A DNA stretch of 64,000 nt from Oasisia sp. SBJ-2009 (Eukaryota > Annelida > Polychaeta > Sabellida > Siboglinidae). The notes below the pieces were generated by a model. That model had not been told where the DNA came from and did no database searches. It was given only the letters and a program-made list of their open reading frames with translations. The position numbers were made by a program, and so were the translations under genes. Shown piece by piece: positions 52,601-63,900 of this stretch. The stretch spans positions 37,639,822 through 37,703,821 of the forward strand of contig OZ024856.1 of the NCBI GenBank assembly GCA_964017155.1, written 5' to 3'. The stretch's first letter is position 1. Each line of letters opens with the position of its first letter.

Positions 52601-55600
52601 ATCACTGACCAATGATAAACACTGTTACTTTATCACTGACCAATGATAAACACTGTTACGTTATCACTGACCAATGATAAACACTGTTACTTTATCACTA
52701 ACCAATGATAAACACTGTTACTTTATCACTGACCAATGATAAACACTGTTACTTTATCATTAACCAATGATAAACACTGTTACTTTATCACTGACCAATG
52801 ATAAACACTGTTACTTTATCACTGACCAATGATAAACACTGTTACTTTATCACTGACCAATGATAAACACTGTTACTTTATCACTGACCAATGATAAACA
52901 CTGTTACTTTATCACTGACCAATGATAAACACTGTTACTTTATCACTGACCAATGATAAACACTGTTACTTTATCACTGACCAATGATAAACACTGTTAC
53001 TTTATCACTGACCAATGATAAACACTGTTACTTTATCACTGACCAATGATAAACACTGTTACGTTATCACTGACCAATGATAAACACTGTTACTTTATCA
53101 TTAACCAATGATAAACACTGTTACTTTATCACTGACCAATGATAAACACTGTTACTTTATCATTAACCAATGATAAACACTGTTACTTTATCACTGACCA
53201 ATGATAAACACTGTTACTTTATCACTGACCAATGATAAACACTGTTACTTTATCACTGACCAATGATAAACAGTGTTACTTTATCACTGACCAATGATAA
53301 ACACTGTTACTTTATCACTGACCAATGATAAACACTGTTACGTTATCACTGACCAATGATAAACACTGTTACTTTATCACTGACCAATGATAAACACTGT
53401 TACTTTATCACTGACCAATGATAAACAGTGTTACTTTATCACTGACCAATGATAAACAGTGTTACTTTATCACTGACCAATGATAAACACTGTTACTTTA
53501 TCACTGACCAATGATAAACACTGTTACTTTATCACTGACCAATGATAAACACTGTTACTTTATCATTAACCAATGATAAACACTGTTACTTTATCACTGA
53601 CCAATGATAAACACTGTTACTTTATCACTGACCAATGATAAACACTGTTACTTTATCACTGACCAATAATAAACACTGTTACTTTATCATTAACCAATGA
53701 TAAACACTGTTACTTTATCACTGACCAATAATAAACACTGTTACTTTATCACTGACCAATGATAAACACTGTTACTTTATCACTGACCAATGATAAACAC
53801 TGTTACTTTATCACTGACCAATGATAAACACTGTTACTTTATCACTGACCAATGATAAACACTGTTACTTTATCATTAACCAATGATAAACACTGTTACT
53901 TTATCACTGACCAATGATAAACACTGTTACTTTATCACTGACCAATGATAAACACTGTTACTTTATCATTAACCAATGATAAACACTGTTACTTTATCAC
54001 TGACCAATGATAAACACTGTTACTTTATCACTGACCAATGATAAACACTGTTACTTTATCACTGACCAATGATAAACACTGTTACTTTATCACTGACTAA
54101 TGATAAACACTGTTACTTTATCACTGACCAATGATAAACACTGTTACTTTATCACTGACCAATGATAAACACTGTTACTTTATCACTGGCAAATGATAAA
54201 CACTGTTACTTTATCACTGACCAATGATAAACACTGTTACTTTATCACTGACCAATAATAAACACTGTTACTTTATCACTGACTAATGATAAACACTGTT
54301 ACTTTATCACTGACCAATAATAAACACTGTTACTTTATCACTGACCAATGATAAACACTGTTACTTTATCACTGGCAAATGATAAACACTGTTACTTTAT
54401 CACTGACCAATGATAAACACTGTTACTTTATCACTGACCAATAATAAACACTGTTACTTTATCACTGACTAATGATAAACACTGTTACTTTATCACTGAC
54501 CAATGATAAACACTGTTACTTTATCACTGACCAATGATAAACACTGTTACTTTATCACTGACCAATGATAAACACTGTTACTTTATCACTGACTAATGAT
54601 AAACACTGTTACTTTATCACTGACCAATGATAAACACTGTTACTTTATCACTGACTAATGATAAACACTGTTACTTTATGACTGACCAATGATAAACACT
54701 GTTACTTTATCACTGACCAATGATAAACACTGTTACTTTATCACTGACCAATGATAAACACTGTTACTTTATCACTGACCAATGATAAACACTGTTACTT
54801 TATCACTGACCAATGATAAACACTGTTACTTTATCACTGACCAATGATAAACACTTACTTTATCACTGACCAATGATAAACACTGTTACTTTATCACTGA
54901 CCAATGATAAACACTGTTACTTTATCACTGACCAATGATAAACAGTGTTACTTTATCACTGACCAATGATAAACACTGTTACTTTATCACTGACCAATGA
55001 TAAACACTGTTACTTTATCACTGACTAATGATAAACATTGTTACTTTATCACTGACTAATGATAAACACTGTTACTTTATCACTGACCAATAATAAACAC
55101 TGTTACTTTATCACTGACTAATGATAAACACTGGTACTTTATCACTGACTAATGATAAACACTGTTACTTTATCACTGACTAATGATAAACACTGTTACT
55201 TTATCACTGACTAATGATAAACACTGGTACTTTATCACTGACTAATGATAAACACTGGTACTTTATCACTGACTAATGATAAACACTGTTACTTTATCAC
55301 TGACCAATGATAAACACTGTTACTTTATCACTGACTAATGATAAACACTGTTACTTTATCACTGACTAATGATAAACATTGTTACTTTATCACTGACCAA
55401 TAATAAACACTGTTACTTTATCACTGACCAATAATAAACACTGTTACTTTATCACTGACCAATGATAAACACTGTTACTTTATCATTGACCAATAATAAA
55501 CACTGTTACTTTATCATTAACCAATGATAAACACTGTTACTTTATCACTGACCAATAATAAACACTGTTACTTTATCACTGACCAATGATAAACACTGTT

Positions 55601-57808
55601 ACTTTATCACTGACCAATAATAAACACTGTTACTTTATCACTGACCAATGATAAACACTATTACTTTATCACTGACCAATGATAAACACTGTTACTTTAT
55701 CACTGACCAATAATAAACACTGTTACTTTATCACTGACCAATGATAAACACTATTACTTTATCACTGACCAATGATAAACACTGTTACTTTATCATTGAC
55801 CAATAATAAACACTGTTACTTTATCACTGACCAATGATAAACTATGTTACTTTATCATTGACCAATAATAAACACTGTTACTTTATCACTGACCAATAAT
55901 AAACACTGTTACTTTATCACTGACCAATGATAAACACTGTTACTTTATCACTGACTAATGATAAACACTGTTACTTTATCACTGACTAATGATAAACACT
56001 GTTACTTTATCACTGACCAATAATAAACACTGTTACTTTATCACTGACCAATGATAAACACTATTACTTTATCACTGACCAATGATAAACACTGTTACTT
56101 TATCACTGACCAATAATAAACACTGTTACTTTATCACTGACCAATGATAAACACTATTACTTTATCACTGACCAATGATAAACACTGTTACTTTATCATT
56201 GACCAATAATAAACACTGTTACTTTATCACTGACCAATGATAAACACTATTACTTTATCACTGGCAAATGATAAACACTGTTACTTTATCATTGACCAAC
56301 ATATAAGGCTAAATATTCAGCAGACAGGCAACACCATAAATCCAGCCAACACCATGCTGAATGCACAATATGAAAACTTTCACATCTCTCAAAGATTAAC
56401 ACAGCTGTCGACATTTCTCCAACACCACAGTCTGTGACTGAAAGAGAAGGAAACATGACTTCAAAACATGTCTACATTCCAGTCTGGAAGTGCATGTGTG
56501 TAGTGGAGGGTGGAAATGTACACGTGTACGTGTAGTCGAGGGTGGAAGTGTGTGTAGTGGAGGGTGGAAATGTGTGTAGTCGAGGGTGGAAGTGTGTGTA
56601 GTGGAAGTGTGTGTAGTGGAGGGTGAACGTACGTGTAGTGGATGGTGGAAGTACATGTAGTGGAGGGTGGAAGTGTGTGTAGTGGAGGGTGAAAATGTGT
56701 GTGTGTAGTGGAGGGTGGAAATGTGTGTGTGTAGTGTGGAAATATGTGTGGTGTAGGGTGGAAGTAGGTGTAGTGGAGGGTGGAAGTGTGTGTAGTGGAG
56801 GGTGGAAGTGTGTGTAGTGGAGGGTGGAAGTGTGTGTAGTGGAGGGTGGAAGTGTGTGTAGTGGAGGGTGGAAGTGTGTGCATGGCCTTAGGATAGACCT
56901 CATCTGTCTGGTCGCTGTTTGCTGGGTTCCCTGCAAATAAGGACCCGTGATTTCCCGAGTTCAACTGGCTCAATTCACGTGAATTCACCGGATTCTGTGA
57001 ACAAATATGGTGTGTTGATATGTGTTTCCCGTGAAATCACGAGTTTTTCACGTGATGACACGTACCAGTGAAACTGTAACAGTTCTGACCCAGTATACGT
57101 ACGACTCATGTCAAACTCGGTAAAAACTCGTGACAACAGGCAGAACACGTGTATTCACATGAATACACATGAAAACACATACTGGGACCAATTACGAACC
57201 AGTATGACATATGCCAACTGGTTCAGAAATGCTTCCTTGTTTGCTGGGTTAATTAAATTAGTATTGATGTAATATAAATCTATATGCAGGTTCCCAGAAA
57301 GGATATCAGAAATTCCAAATGGTGGCACTGGTGGCGGAGGAATTCACCATGAACTCCAACAAACAACCACTACTACCCCTTGAATAGCTGAAAATATTAA
57401 AAAACATATCTATCTGCACATACCCCCCCCCCCCCCCCGAGGGCTAGTAACTTGAGACCCGCCCCCAGTCCAGATCTACCAACACTTAAAAATACATTCT
57501 ACTAATTTTCGCCCCCTCCCCTATCGATTGTCATTAATGCTCATTTAATCACGCACGCACGCACGCACGCACGAACGCACACACACACGCACACACACAC
57601 ACACAAACACACAGTCACACCGCCTTCTCTACAGACCCGCCCCAGTGCTAACGCAGTGACACACGTGTCTTAGCCCGGCTAAGTCTTAGGCTTAGCTGTT
57701 ATTGACAAACACGACATTAACACCAATCTGTATACACCAATCGCACCTGCTTTCAAGATCAACTGCTTCTACTGGTTCTTGTTTAACTGTAACACCCGCT
57801 TCTGCCAT
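43156..57808 (-). CDS. POLR3F: RNA polymerase III subunit RPC6 (RPC39), 9 exons
   Basis: Exons in transcript order: 57808-57747, 51171-51054, 50506-50439, 50030-49963, 49369-49257, 46413-46270, 45490-45383, 44359-44177, 43233-43156. All join in phase and give 313 residues (human 316), with GT-AG borders. Family role: part of the RPC3-RPC6-RPC7 subcomplex that opens the promoter and contacts TFIIIB for tRNA, 5S and U6 transcription in the nucleus. Visible regions: a short acidic N-terminus, tandem winged helices (about 20-150, including GITDQVIQNDMP and WIRDIRYKCNLLLTEVNKIL), the strongly conserved block DRSVTGGAWYSDQDFESEFV, then a third winged-helix-like part and the C-terminal Cys cluster C284, C287, C293, C304, which in the human protein binds a 4Fe-4S cluster. 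Intron 1 (6.6 kb) holds a giant satellite. Confidence 0.97.
44177..44359 (-). CDS. POLR3F: POLR3F exon 8
   Basis: Codes VNLSVEDIEMILDTLIYDGK, a Gly-rich loop (AGGGGDAGG) and PPTGLMRTPCGVCP. Donor CCA|GTATGT cuts right after the CGVCP cluster motif. Confidence 0.96.
44925..45236 (-). mobile_element. tRNA-derived SINE (family 2)
   Basis: The minus strand has a tRNA-like head with box A-like GTGCAGTGGTTAGC (45199-45213) and box B-like GGGTTCAGTACC, plus about 230 bp of unrelated body. It lies in POLR3F intron 7. Confidence 0.55.
45383..45490 (-). CDS. POLR3F: POLR3F exon 7
   Basis: Codes ATTAREAKTNPMAQKNAAFA and SSSDICKYISELGISK, matching the human ASSHEVWKYICELGISK segment. Confidence 0.95.
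45890..45975 (-). mobile_element. degenerate tRNA-like SINE head
   Basis: Minus strand TTAGCACAGTGATTAGAATG and GCTTGAATCC resemble degraded box A and box B. Short and diverged. Confidence 0.35.
46270..46413 (-). CDS. POLR3F: POLR3F exon 6
   Basis: Codes ASKKKVYMLFNVEPDRSVTG, GAWYSDQDFESEFVEVLNQQ and CFKFLEQK. Nearly invariant in the family. A CA/GT array begins about 40 bp upstream of its acceptor. Confidence 0.98.
46455..47240. repeat. ~790-bp GT/CA array with GTGTGG interruptions
   Basis: Long GT repeat with GTGTGGT, GAGTGT and GCGT variants, and weaker repeat to about 47420. All long Val/Cys or His/Thr frames here are artefacts. It lies in POLR3F intron 5, just upstream of exon 6 in the transcript. 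Confidence 0.98.
47766..49078. mobile_element. inverted-repeat element B, 1.3 kb
   Basis: Left TGTGACGACCCATCTTAA and right TTAAGATGGGTCACA are inverted repeats that continue inward (CGGTCGGATGTC) to about 36 bp with small gaps, bordered by TA. The subterminal motif GGATGTCAG links it to element A at 21347. A CpG-richer centre precedes a short acidic frame at 48353. It lies in POLR3F intron 5. A solo right end occurs at 63126-63145. Confidence 0.78.
48353..48565 (+). pseudogene. truncated acidic ORF inside element B
   Basis: A 70-codon frame starting MAFNMAKLLNSDASD with an acidic run (DESEPDDDEDDNNANYITDE). Acidic N-termini are common in transposases, and the position inside the element suggests a remnant of its transposase or of a captured gene. 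No catalytic region remains. Confidence 0.35.
49257..49369 (-). CDS. POLR3F: POLR3F exon 5
   Basis: Codes IWIRDIRYKCNLLLTEVNKI and LKNLESKKLIKAVKSVS, a winged-helix recognition region. Donor TCG|GTACGT. Confidence 0.97.
49963..50030 (-). CDS. POLR3F: POLR3F exon 4
   Basis: Codes KVKGAGSHEKLVYQIIEEAG then NK, between the first and second winged helices. Acceptor TATTTCAG, donor AAAG|GTGAGG. Confidence 0.94.
50439..50506 (-). CDS. POLR3F: POLR3F exon 3
   Basis: Codes GRIDLLKSGNQLIYRLKNAE then AA. Acceptor TTTGCAG, donor CAAG|GTATGT. Confidence 0.95.
51054..51171 (-). CDS. POLR3F: POLR3F exon 2
   Basis: Codes IIQLCQEIPKGITDQVIQND and MPQFDAQQRVMAINRLLST, the first winged helix. Donor ACA|GTAAGA. 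Confidence 0.97.
51713..56299. repeat. 31-bp satellite, ~148 copies, in POLR3F intron 1
   Basis: About 4.6 kb of head-to-tail 31-bp units with core TGATAAACACTGTTACTTTA followed by TCACTGACCAA. Each unit contains TGATAAA and TTTATCA as 7-bp inverted arms around a 9-nt loop, so every unit can form a small hairpin. Variants (ATTAACC, GACTAAT, AATAATAA, ACGTTATC, ACAGTG) recur at multiples of 31 bp, showing multi-unit duplications. The first two units (ACTTCATC, CTGGCAA) look older. Length in the assembly may be collapsed. Confidence 0.98.
56485..56885. repeat. 22-bp minisatellite
   Basis: Units of about 22 bp (GTAGTGGAGGGTGGAAGTGTGT) with length variation at the left. His/Pro/Thr-rich minus-strand frames are artefacts. 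It lies in POLR3F intron 1. Confidence 0.95.
56929..57247. mobile_element. CCAGCAAAC-type MITE, copy 1
   Basis: Right end CTTCCTTGTTTGCTGGG; left end a degraded version (TTCCCTGCAAATAAGGACC). The interior shares CAATTCACGTGAATTCACCG and other short palindromes with copy 2 at 58391. Inside POLR3F intron 1. Confidence 0.65.
57747..57808 (-). CDS. POLR3F: POLR3F exon 1 with start codon
   Basis: Codes MAEAGVTVKQEPVEAVDLES then a split Arg codon. It begins MAE like the human protein and joins in phase to exon 2 across a 6.6-kb intron. Donor GCAG|GTGCGA. Confidence 0.85.
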
Positions 57809-57954
57809 TTTCCCAAGAAATATTAAGTAATAAAAGCACGTTTATCTCCCAGGTAAGCAAGATCAGCCTCTTCGTTCCGAAAACGCCATACAAACTCATT
57901 TCATTGGTTAAAAATAAATTTGGAGGGATTCAGTGCGAGCCTGTGGAAACCAAT
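57809..57954. promoter_or_regulatory. POLR3F/KAT5 bidirectional promoter
   Basis: Only 146 bp separate the POLR3F ATG (57808, minus) and the KAT5 ATG (57955, plus), so 5' UTRs and promoter must be compact. It holds CCAAT-type boxes in both orientations (CATTGGTT near 57902; AACCAATATGGCG at the KAT5 start). The last fits the YY1 consensus core ATGGCG overlapping the start codon, common in TATA-less housekeeping promoters. Confidence 0.7.
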
Positions 57955-57969
57955 ATGGCGAACGAGAAG
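57955..57969 (+). CDS. KAT5: KAT5 exon 1 (start)
   Basis: 15-nt coding part: ATG then ANEK, donor AAG|GTAGTT. Chosen because it is in phase with exon 2 and sits in a YY1-like ATGGCG context. Confidence 0.75.
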
Positions 57970-60900
57970 GTAGTTTTGGGTTAAACTTCGGTAATTTTGG
58001 TCACTGTAGTGGCATATTCACTCATTAATGCGTCATTAATGTGACATAGATGACTACAAGAACTCTTTATGTTGTAGCTGGAGCTAAATGAAGGCTGCAG
58101 AGTTCCAGTGCGATTAAAAACGAGTGGTGATTGGCGTAAGTAAGCCTTGTTGTGGCGCCTCCTATTGGAAACAGATCGTATCCATTTTATAAACAAATGC
58201 CATGTGCTTTTGTAAAAAGAATCCAGGTGTGAGAAAAGTGTCAACAAATAAACAGTGTTGGTATATAGAAAGAAACATTCATAATATATAATAAATAAAC
58301 CAGGTTCGCGACACAGTTTTTGAGGCAGTATAAAGTGTTCATTCATGTGCAGTGGCTGGATATGCAATAATTTTTTATATGGTGGCCTGTGCCATCCCAG
58401 CAAACAACGACCTGTGATTTTCACATGTTCTGTATGTGAATTCACATGTTCAACTGGCACAATTCACGTGAATTCACCGGATTCTGGCAAAAAATGTGGT
58501 GTGTCGACACATGATTACCGTGAACTTTATAAGATAACTGCAACAGTTATTGTGTTATGCAGCATAAAGTGTGGTGTTCAAGCGAAAAAAGAATCTCAAC
58601 TTATAAAATAATTCCAACGCCCGGGTGCGTGGAAAATCGTCCTCCCAAAAGCAAAAGAAGGAGCGTGATCGAGCGCGCTCGCGCTCCTCAAAAGGCAAGG
58701 CCTGGAAATGGTTCCTTGTTTGCTGGGATGGCTAGCCAATGCCTAAAATTATGTAATGTATGGCTTAGATATTCTGTGTCATGAAAGTCTACACATTTTA
58801 GCTTCTGGGCAAGTTATCCCTAGAGGTGAACAAGAAAAATCCTTTGTAGCATACTGTTCCTATAAAAATCATAACTTTACTAATATTGGTCATAAAATAT
58901 GAATTATGCGTCATTTTAATGCTAAAAGAATGTGTTATAATAATAAAATTATAAAAATCTAACAAACAAACAAAAATCGTGGGGATATTTTTGTCTGAAA
59001 TTGCCCTAAAAAATAATAAACATTTCATCCTGCTGCCAGATGATGATGGCATGGATGAATATACTTTGCCATTTAGATAGATGTAGCATCATGTATTAGC
59101 TGCTGAATAAAACAAAAATGAAATAAATCCATTAAGAAAATATTATTTTTGTTTTGTTATTTTTTTCCAACATGAAAATACGCTGATTCAAGCCGGCCGA
59201 TTGTGGCAGCGCTCATTACTGTTGCAACCCATGCGTCCGGATGGAGAAATATCGCGCTGCTAATTTGTTGAATTTTAACACCAAAATTTTAAACGCCCCA
59301 AAAATCAATCTAACTACATGAACTAACACAATAACCTTGTTTATGAATACTGCCAAGCATTTTGTCAAAATATAAACACAGAAACTTGAGATAATCCAAA
59401 AGGAAAGTTGCAAAGCGGATAAACTGTTGTTTACCACTACGCCATTTTGTGTCTGAATGGTTTTGCGAGGTCAATGACACAACATTTGAAACCATGGTTC
59501 TGATTGGGTGAATCAACGAACCCATGTGACTTATTTCTGACAGATTGGCTACTCATTTATGTTTTTTTGCATGTGTGGGGGTGTAGACTGAAGACTTTAT
59601 GATATGAATGGATGCATAAATGTATTTATCAGGGCATAGTAAAATCTCCCAAATATGGGCAGCAACAACATCACATGATTTGTAAACTTGATTGTGAAAA
59701 ATGTCACTAAATCTACACAAGGAAAAAATATACACGATCTAGAAATATCTGTCAGCTTTCCAATGATACCAGATGTTCGCATGTCAGGTACATGAAAATT
59801 GTTACTTGAAGAGACAGCCTGTGCCTTTGGGTCGATTTAAAAAAAAAACATCCATCCTACATTTAACATTGAGACTGAGCAATATGAAATGGGCCTTCAA
59901 ATAAAATATAGGCTCTCTTATGTTAAAATACATGTCTTATGTCAGGTATATCACTAGATGGTGAATTGAGAGTTCAGAGCTACCTACCAACAGCCATCTA
60001 AACACATCTAAACAATTTCATTCACTCCATGTTGCTTCGAATTCAGCATTTTAGTCTGTTGCCGATACTTGTGATATGATTGAAATATTATTAATTTTTC
60101 AGATTGGGCTGAGATTGTAAGCAAGAAAGAGATCAATGGAAAATCAGTATACTACATCCATTATGATGATTGTGAGTACTTCCAGAATATTACTTATCTG
60201 TTTTATATGGCCACTGCGAAAATTACTGATTATTATATAATGATCGTGATTTATTTTTGTCAAGTTTGACCCCCCCTCCTCTACTTTTTGTCCAGGAATG
60301 GTTGATGTATAATCATTATTTGTGCATCACTAGTGGAAGAGGCTATAACTCAATACCTGCATAAATACCCCGTAACTGTTTATTGTATAATGAATGCCAT
60401 TTACCAGACGCTATATATGTTGCATTTAATTTAAGAAATCATTTGAGAGGGTTTCATGTTGGTACTAAAGCAGGGAATCTGGGAACATAAACAGGAGCCA
60501 TGTTTTGTGATGAGCAACATTTGATGTTTCAGTCAATAAGCGTTTGGACGAGTGGGTCAAGGATGACCGGATGGACCTGTCCAAGCTGGAACTGGCCAAG
60601 AAGGAAGCCAAGACGCCCCTCAAGCTGATGAATGGCTCACGGCCAAGTTCACGAGCCAACTCTCCTGACAGGGAGCTCTTTGTGGCAAGTCGATAATACT
60701 CTTAGATTTACTTGGCTCATATACATGGAAAATTTATAATAACATTGCCACATGAAAACCAAACATTACATAAACATTTGTTCTTATGCATAGAAATGGC
60801 TTCTTCTGAAATATTTTTTATTTCAAGACAATTTGGCAGTTGTTGATGTAGTTATCAGGTTGTAACTAACTAACTGCCTCACGTGTTTTTGTTGAAACGG

Positions 60901-63900
60901 AGGGCATGGAAATTAACAGGGAAAGATAGGATCATGCTGATTATTTACTTTGCCATTATTCTCATTGTTTTCACAACAGGTAAATAACTAATTGGGGTAA
61001 TTATTTCAAATATGGTAAACATACAGTTTCGCATTATGCATTAATGTTTTGTTTCTTCACCAGCCTAAGTATTTGTATATTTAGAGACCTAATTAGCATA
61101 ATATGGCAGCCATATTGGATCCTAGAAAGTATTAAAAGACATGTCATTAATTGCAGAAATGTATAACTGTTTTATAAAGTACAAAATAAAATATTTCAAC
61201 AAAATTCAGTTTACTGCAAAGTTTTTAAATGATAACATGAGTGAATCAACACGTTCACACTTTAAGTCACAGTGCCTTTCATTTCTCTGTTAACACCTGC
61301 AGTGAAGATCAACATATTTTCCTAATTAGCTGACTAGAAGTAATGAGGATCCAAATATATTTGCAAGAGCATGTTTTTGATTTGCTACATGTGACATGTG
61401 TCAACAAAACCCATATCGTTGCAAGACGACACAGACATGAAATGTTTGGCATGCATTATTGCTAAATCGAAGACAGTTCATCAAATAAATTAACACATTT
61501 GAAAACTACACCATTGTAAAGAATACTATGTTATTCTTTTCTTGATACTTAAGTCAACTCCACATTGTATCAAACACAGCCGAAACATCAAACTTAGTTG
61601 ATTTAAAATTCGTAATGATAACTTCTGGTTTAGTGGCTGTTATCAGGAAACTTTGTATTTGCAACTCTGAATTGGCCAGAAAAATGAATAGTATAAGATC
61701 TTTTTATTCATTGTTGTGTGATGCTGTAGAACGGTGTTCCACCGCCATGCAAGAAGACAGCAGCTGCCACACTGGCAGCCACAGCAGCGAGGAAACGCAA
61801 GTTAGCTGTGGACACTGTGGACCATGTGAGATAACTTGTTATATGTTCACTCTGAAAATCTCGAGGGATGTAGCTGTAAGGGTATATTTTGTGGGGTTTA
61901 TGTGTTATTGCTTGTTTGTTGTGATACAGAATGTCAAATAAAGCCATAATTGTAGTAAGTTGTTTAGAAAGGTAAACGTTATATGTTGGAATGTCAAACA
62001 GACCTGCTGTGAAGCTACGCTCCTTTTCAGCATTATATTCAGATATGTGAACATTTTGTAAGGTGTTGTCTATTGTAAAGTTGATGGACTGTTCGCTTAA
62101 ACTGATGTGTACTCACACAAAATACCGTGCACACATGGACTGTTGACTATATTTGCTTAAGAAAGGGACTCCCACTGTTGTAGACTGGCCCGCCACAGGT
62201 AAATATCTGACAACTTTGTCTACTCTGTTCAACTAACACTGCACTGTTTGTGGTTTCGGAAGCTAGTACCGTCCCATACAGGCACTGGTGTACACATTCA
62301 CATGTAGATAAGCTTGGTGCGGTTCATTCTAGTTTAACGCTCCTGTTCTATTATATTGCACTGACTTAGTGTATAACTAGAGCAGTCTATCTTTCCCCTC
62401 TCCTCTTTCACTTCCCCTTCTCTCTCTGTTCCCCCTCTCCTGTCCCTTCCTCTCTCCCATGCTCTCTCTCTACCCCATCTCTCCCATTTTCCATTGTCTA
62501 TCTGCCTGTCTGTAGGTCGGGTGCTCTCTCTCCTCTCTCCTCTCTCCTCTCTCCTCTCTCCTCTCTCCTCTCTCCTCTCTCCTCTCTCCTCTCTCCTCTC
62601 TCCTCTCTCCTCTCTCCTCTCTCCTCTCTCCTCTCTCCTCTCTCCTCTCTCCTCTCTCCTCTCTCCTCTCTCCTCTCTCCTCTCTCCTCTCTCCTCTCTC
62701 CTCTCTCCTCTCTCCTCTATCCTCTCCTCTCTCCCCTCTCCCCTCTCCCCTCTCCCCTCTCCCCTCTCCCCTCTCCCCTCTCCCCTCTCCCCTCCTCCAT
62801 ACAGCTGTCTGACACTCTGCGATCACAGCTTTGTTTAGGTAGTGTTTTCTAACGGGACTCAGAACCTGTCGTGTGTTTCCTCCTAAGCCTCACTTGTTTC
62901 CATTGGGCTGTTACTGACAAGTGTAGGACACTGCTTCACTGCTCACTAATGAGTTTAGCTTGTCTTCCAACTAACATCAATCACACTGGATCACTTACAA
63001 TCAGTACTGATACATTGTATTGACTCATTATAACTACCCCTGTTGGTTATTACATGTTAAAAAAACTATTTCTTTTTGTGAAATGTTTAAATGATGAAAT
63101 GTCATAAAAACTGTAACTCATTTTGTTAAGATGGGTCACATATACATTTTCAGCAGTGCCTGTAAACATATGATTAGCTTTTTATATAATAAACCAGTTG
63201 TAATCCACTGATGTTTCATAGTTCTAATCATACTTTTCAATAGAAAGAATTAGGACCCTGTCATTAAATAATTTTATCTACTCCATCAGTCAAAGACATA
63301 GATACATTTTAATGTATCACTGCAAATTGTAGACCTTTCCATTTAATTTTTTGATCAGGGAAGGGTGGCATTATAACAAATTTGATTGTTGGAATTTTAT
63401 ATTTACAAAACTCCTAAGCTACTGTTGCAGTCTAGCTATATAATTGAGTTTGTAGAGATTATCCTGCAAAATGGTTCACATCTCTGGTGCCAACCTCAGG
63501 GGTTTAGTTGTAACTATGGCAGAAAAGAAAAAAAATGTTTTGAAACTTGGGTTCAAATACCCATGGGTTAAGCTTCTTGGCAGTTAAAGGTTCATACTAA
63601 ACTTTACATTATAGAGTTAGGTAATTTATTCTTTGTAAATCTAATGCTTTTAATTTTTTGCGATAGCTCCAAGCTAAGTAATAAGTATACATATCTGCAT
63701 ATATGTTGCAAACACTTATATAATTTGCAGTGACTATGTGAAACATGCACACATTGTGAGGAACTGTTCAACTGTATGTCATCTTTGTTAAATGTCAACC
63801 CAGAAAAGCAGATGTAATGGAATTTTTGCTAGTATTTGATTTGCTAGTATAAGGTAAATTTCTGTTGTTAATTATTTCAAACAGTATTACATTTAATAAT

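Noticed and set aside
51713..56299. CRISPR-like regular repeat
   Set aside because: Units are head to tail with no unique spacers, in an intron of an animal gene; it is a satellite.
57981..58460. 159-codon minus-strand frame opposite KAT5 exon 2
   Set aside because: Antisense shadow of a conserved coding exon, with no family similarity.
61615..61941. 108-codon plus-strand frame with Cys-rich end
   Set aside because: It overlaps KAT5 exon 5 in another frame; the other frame carries the RKRK motif and joins in phase to the next exon.
62163..62201. Possible extra KAT5 exon (KGTPTVVDWPAT)
   Set aside because: Has AG and GT borders but leaves phase 1, which puts a stop in the next exon; not needed for a continuous frame.
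62470..62838. Arg/Glu-rich and Ser/Leu-rich frames
   Set aside because: Heptanucleotide CTCTCCT repeat.
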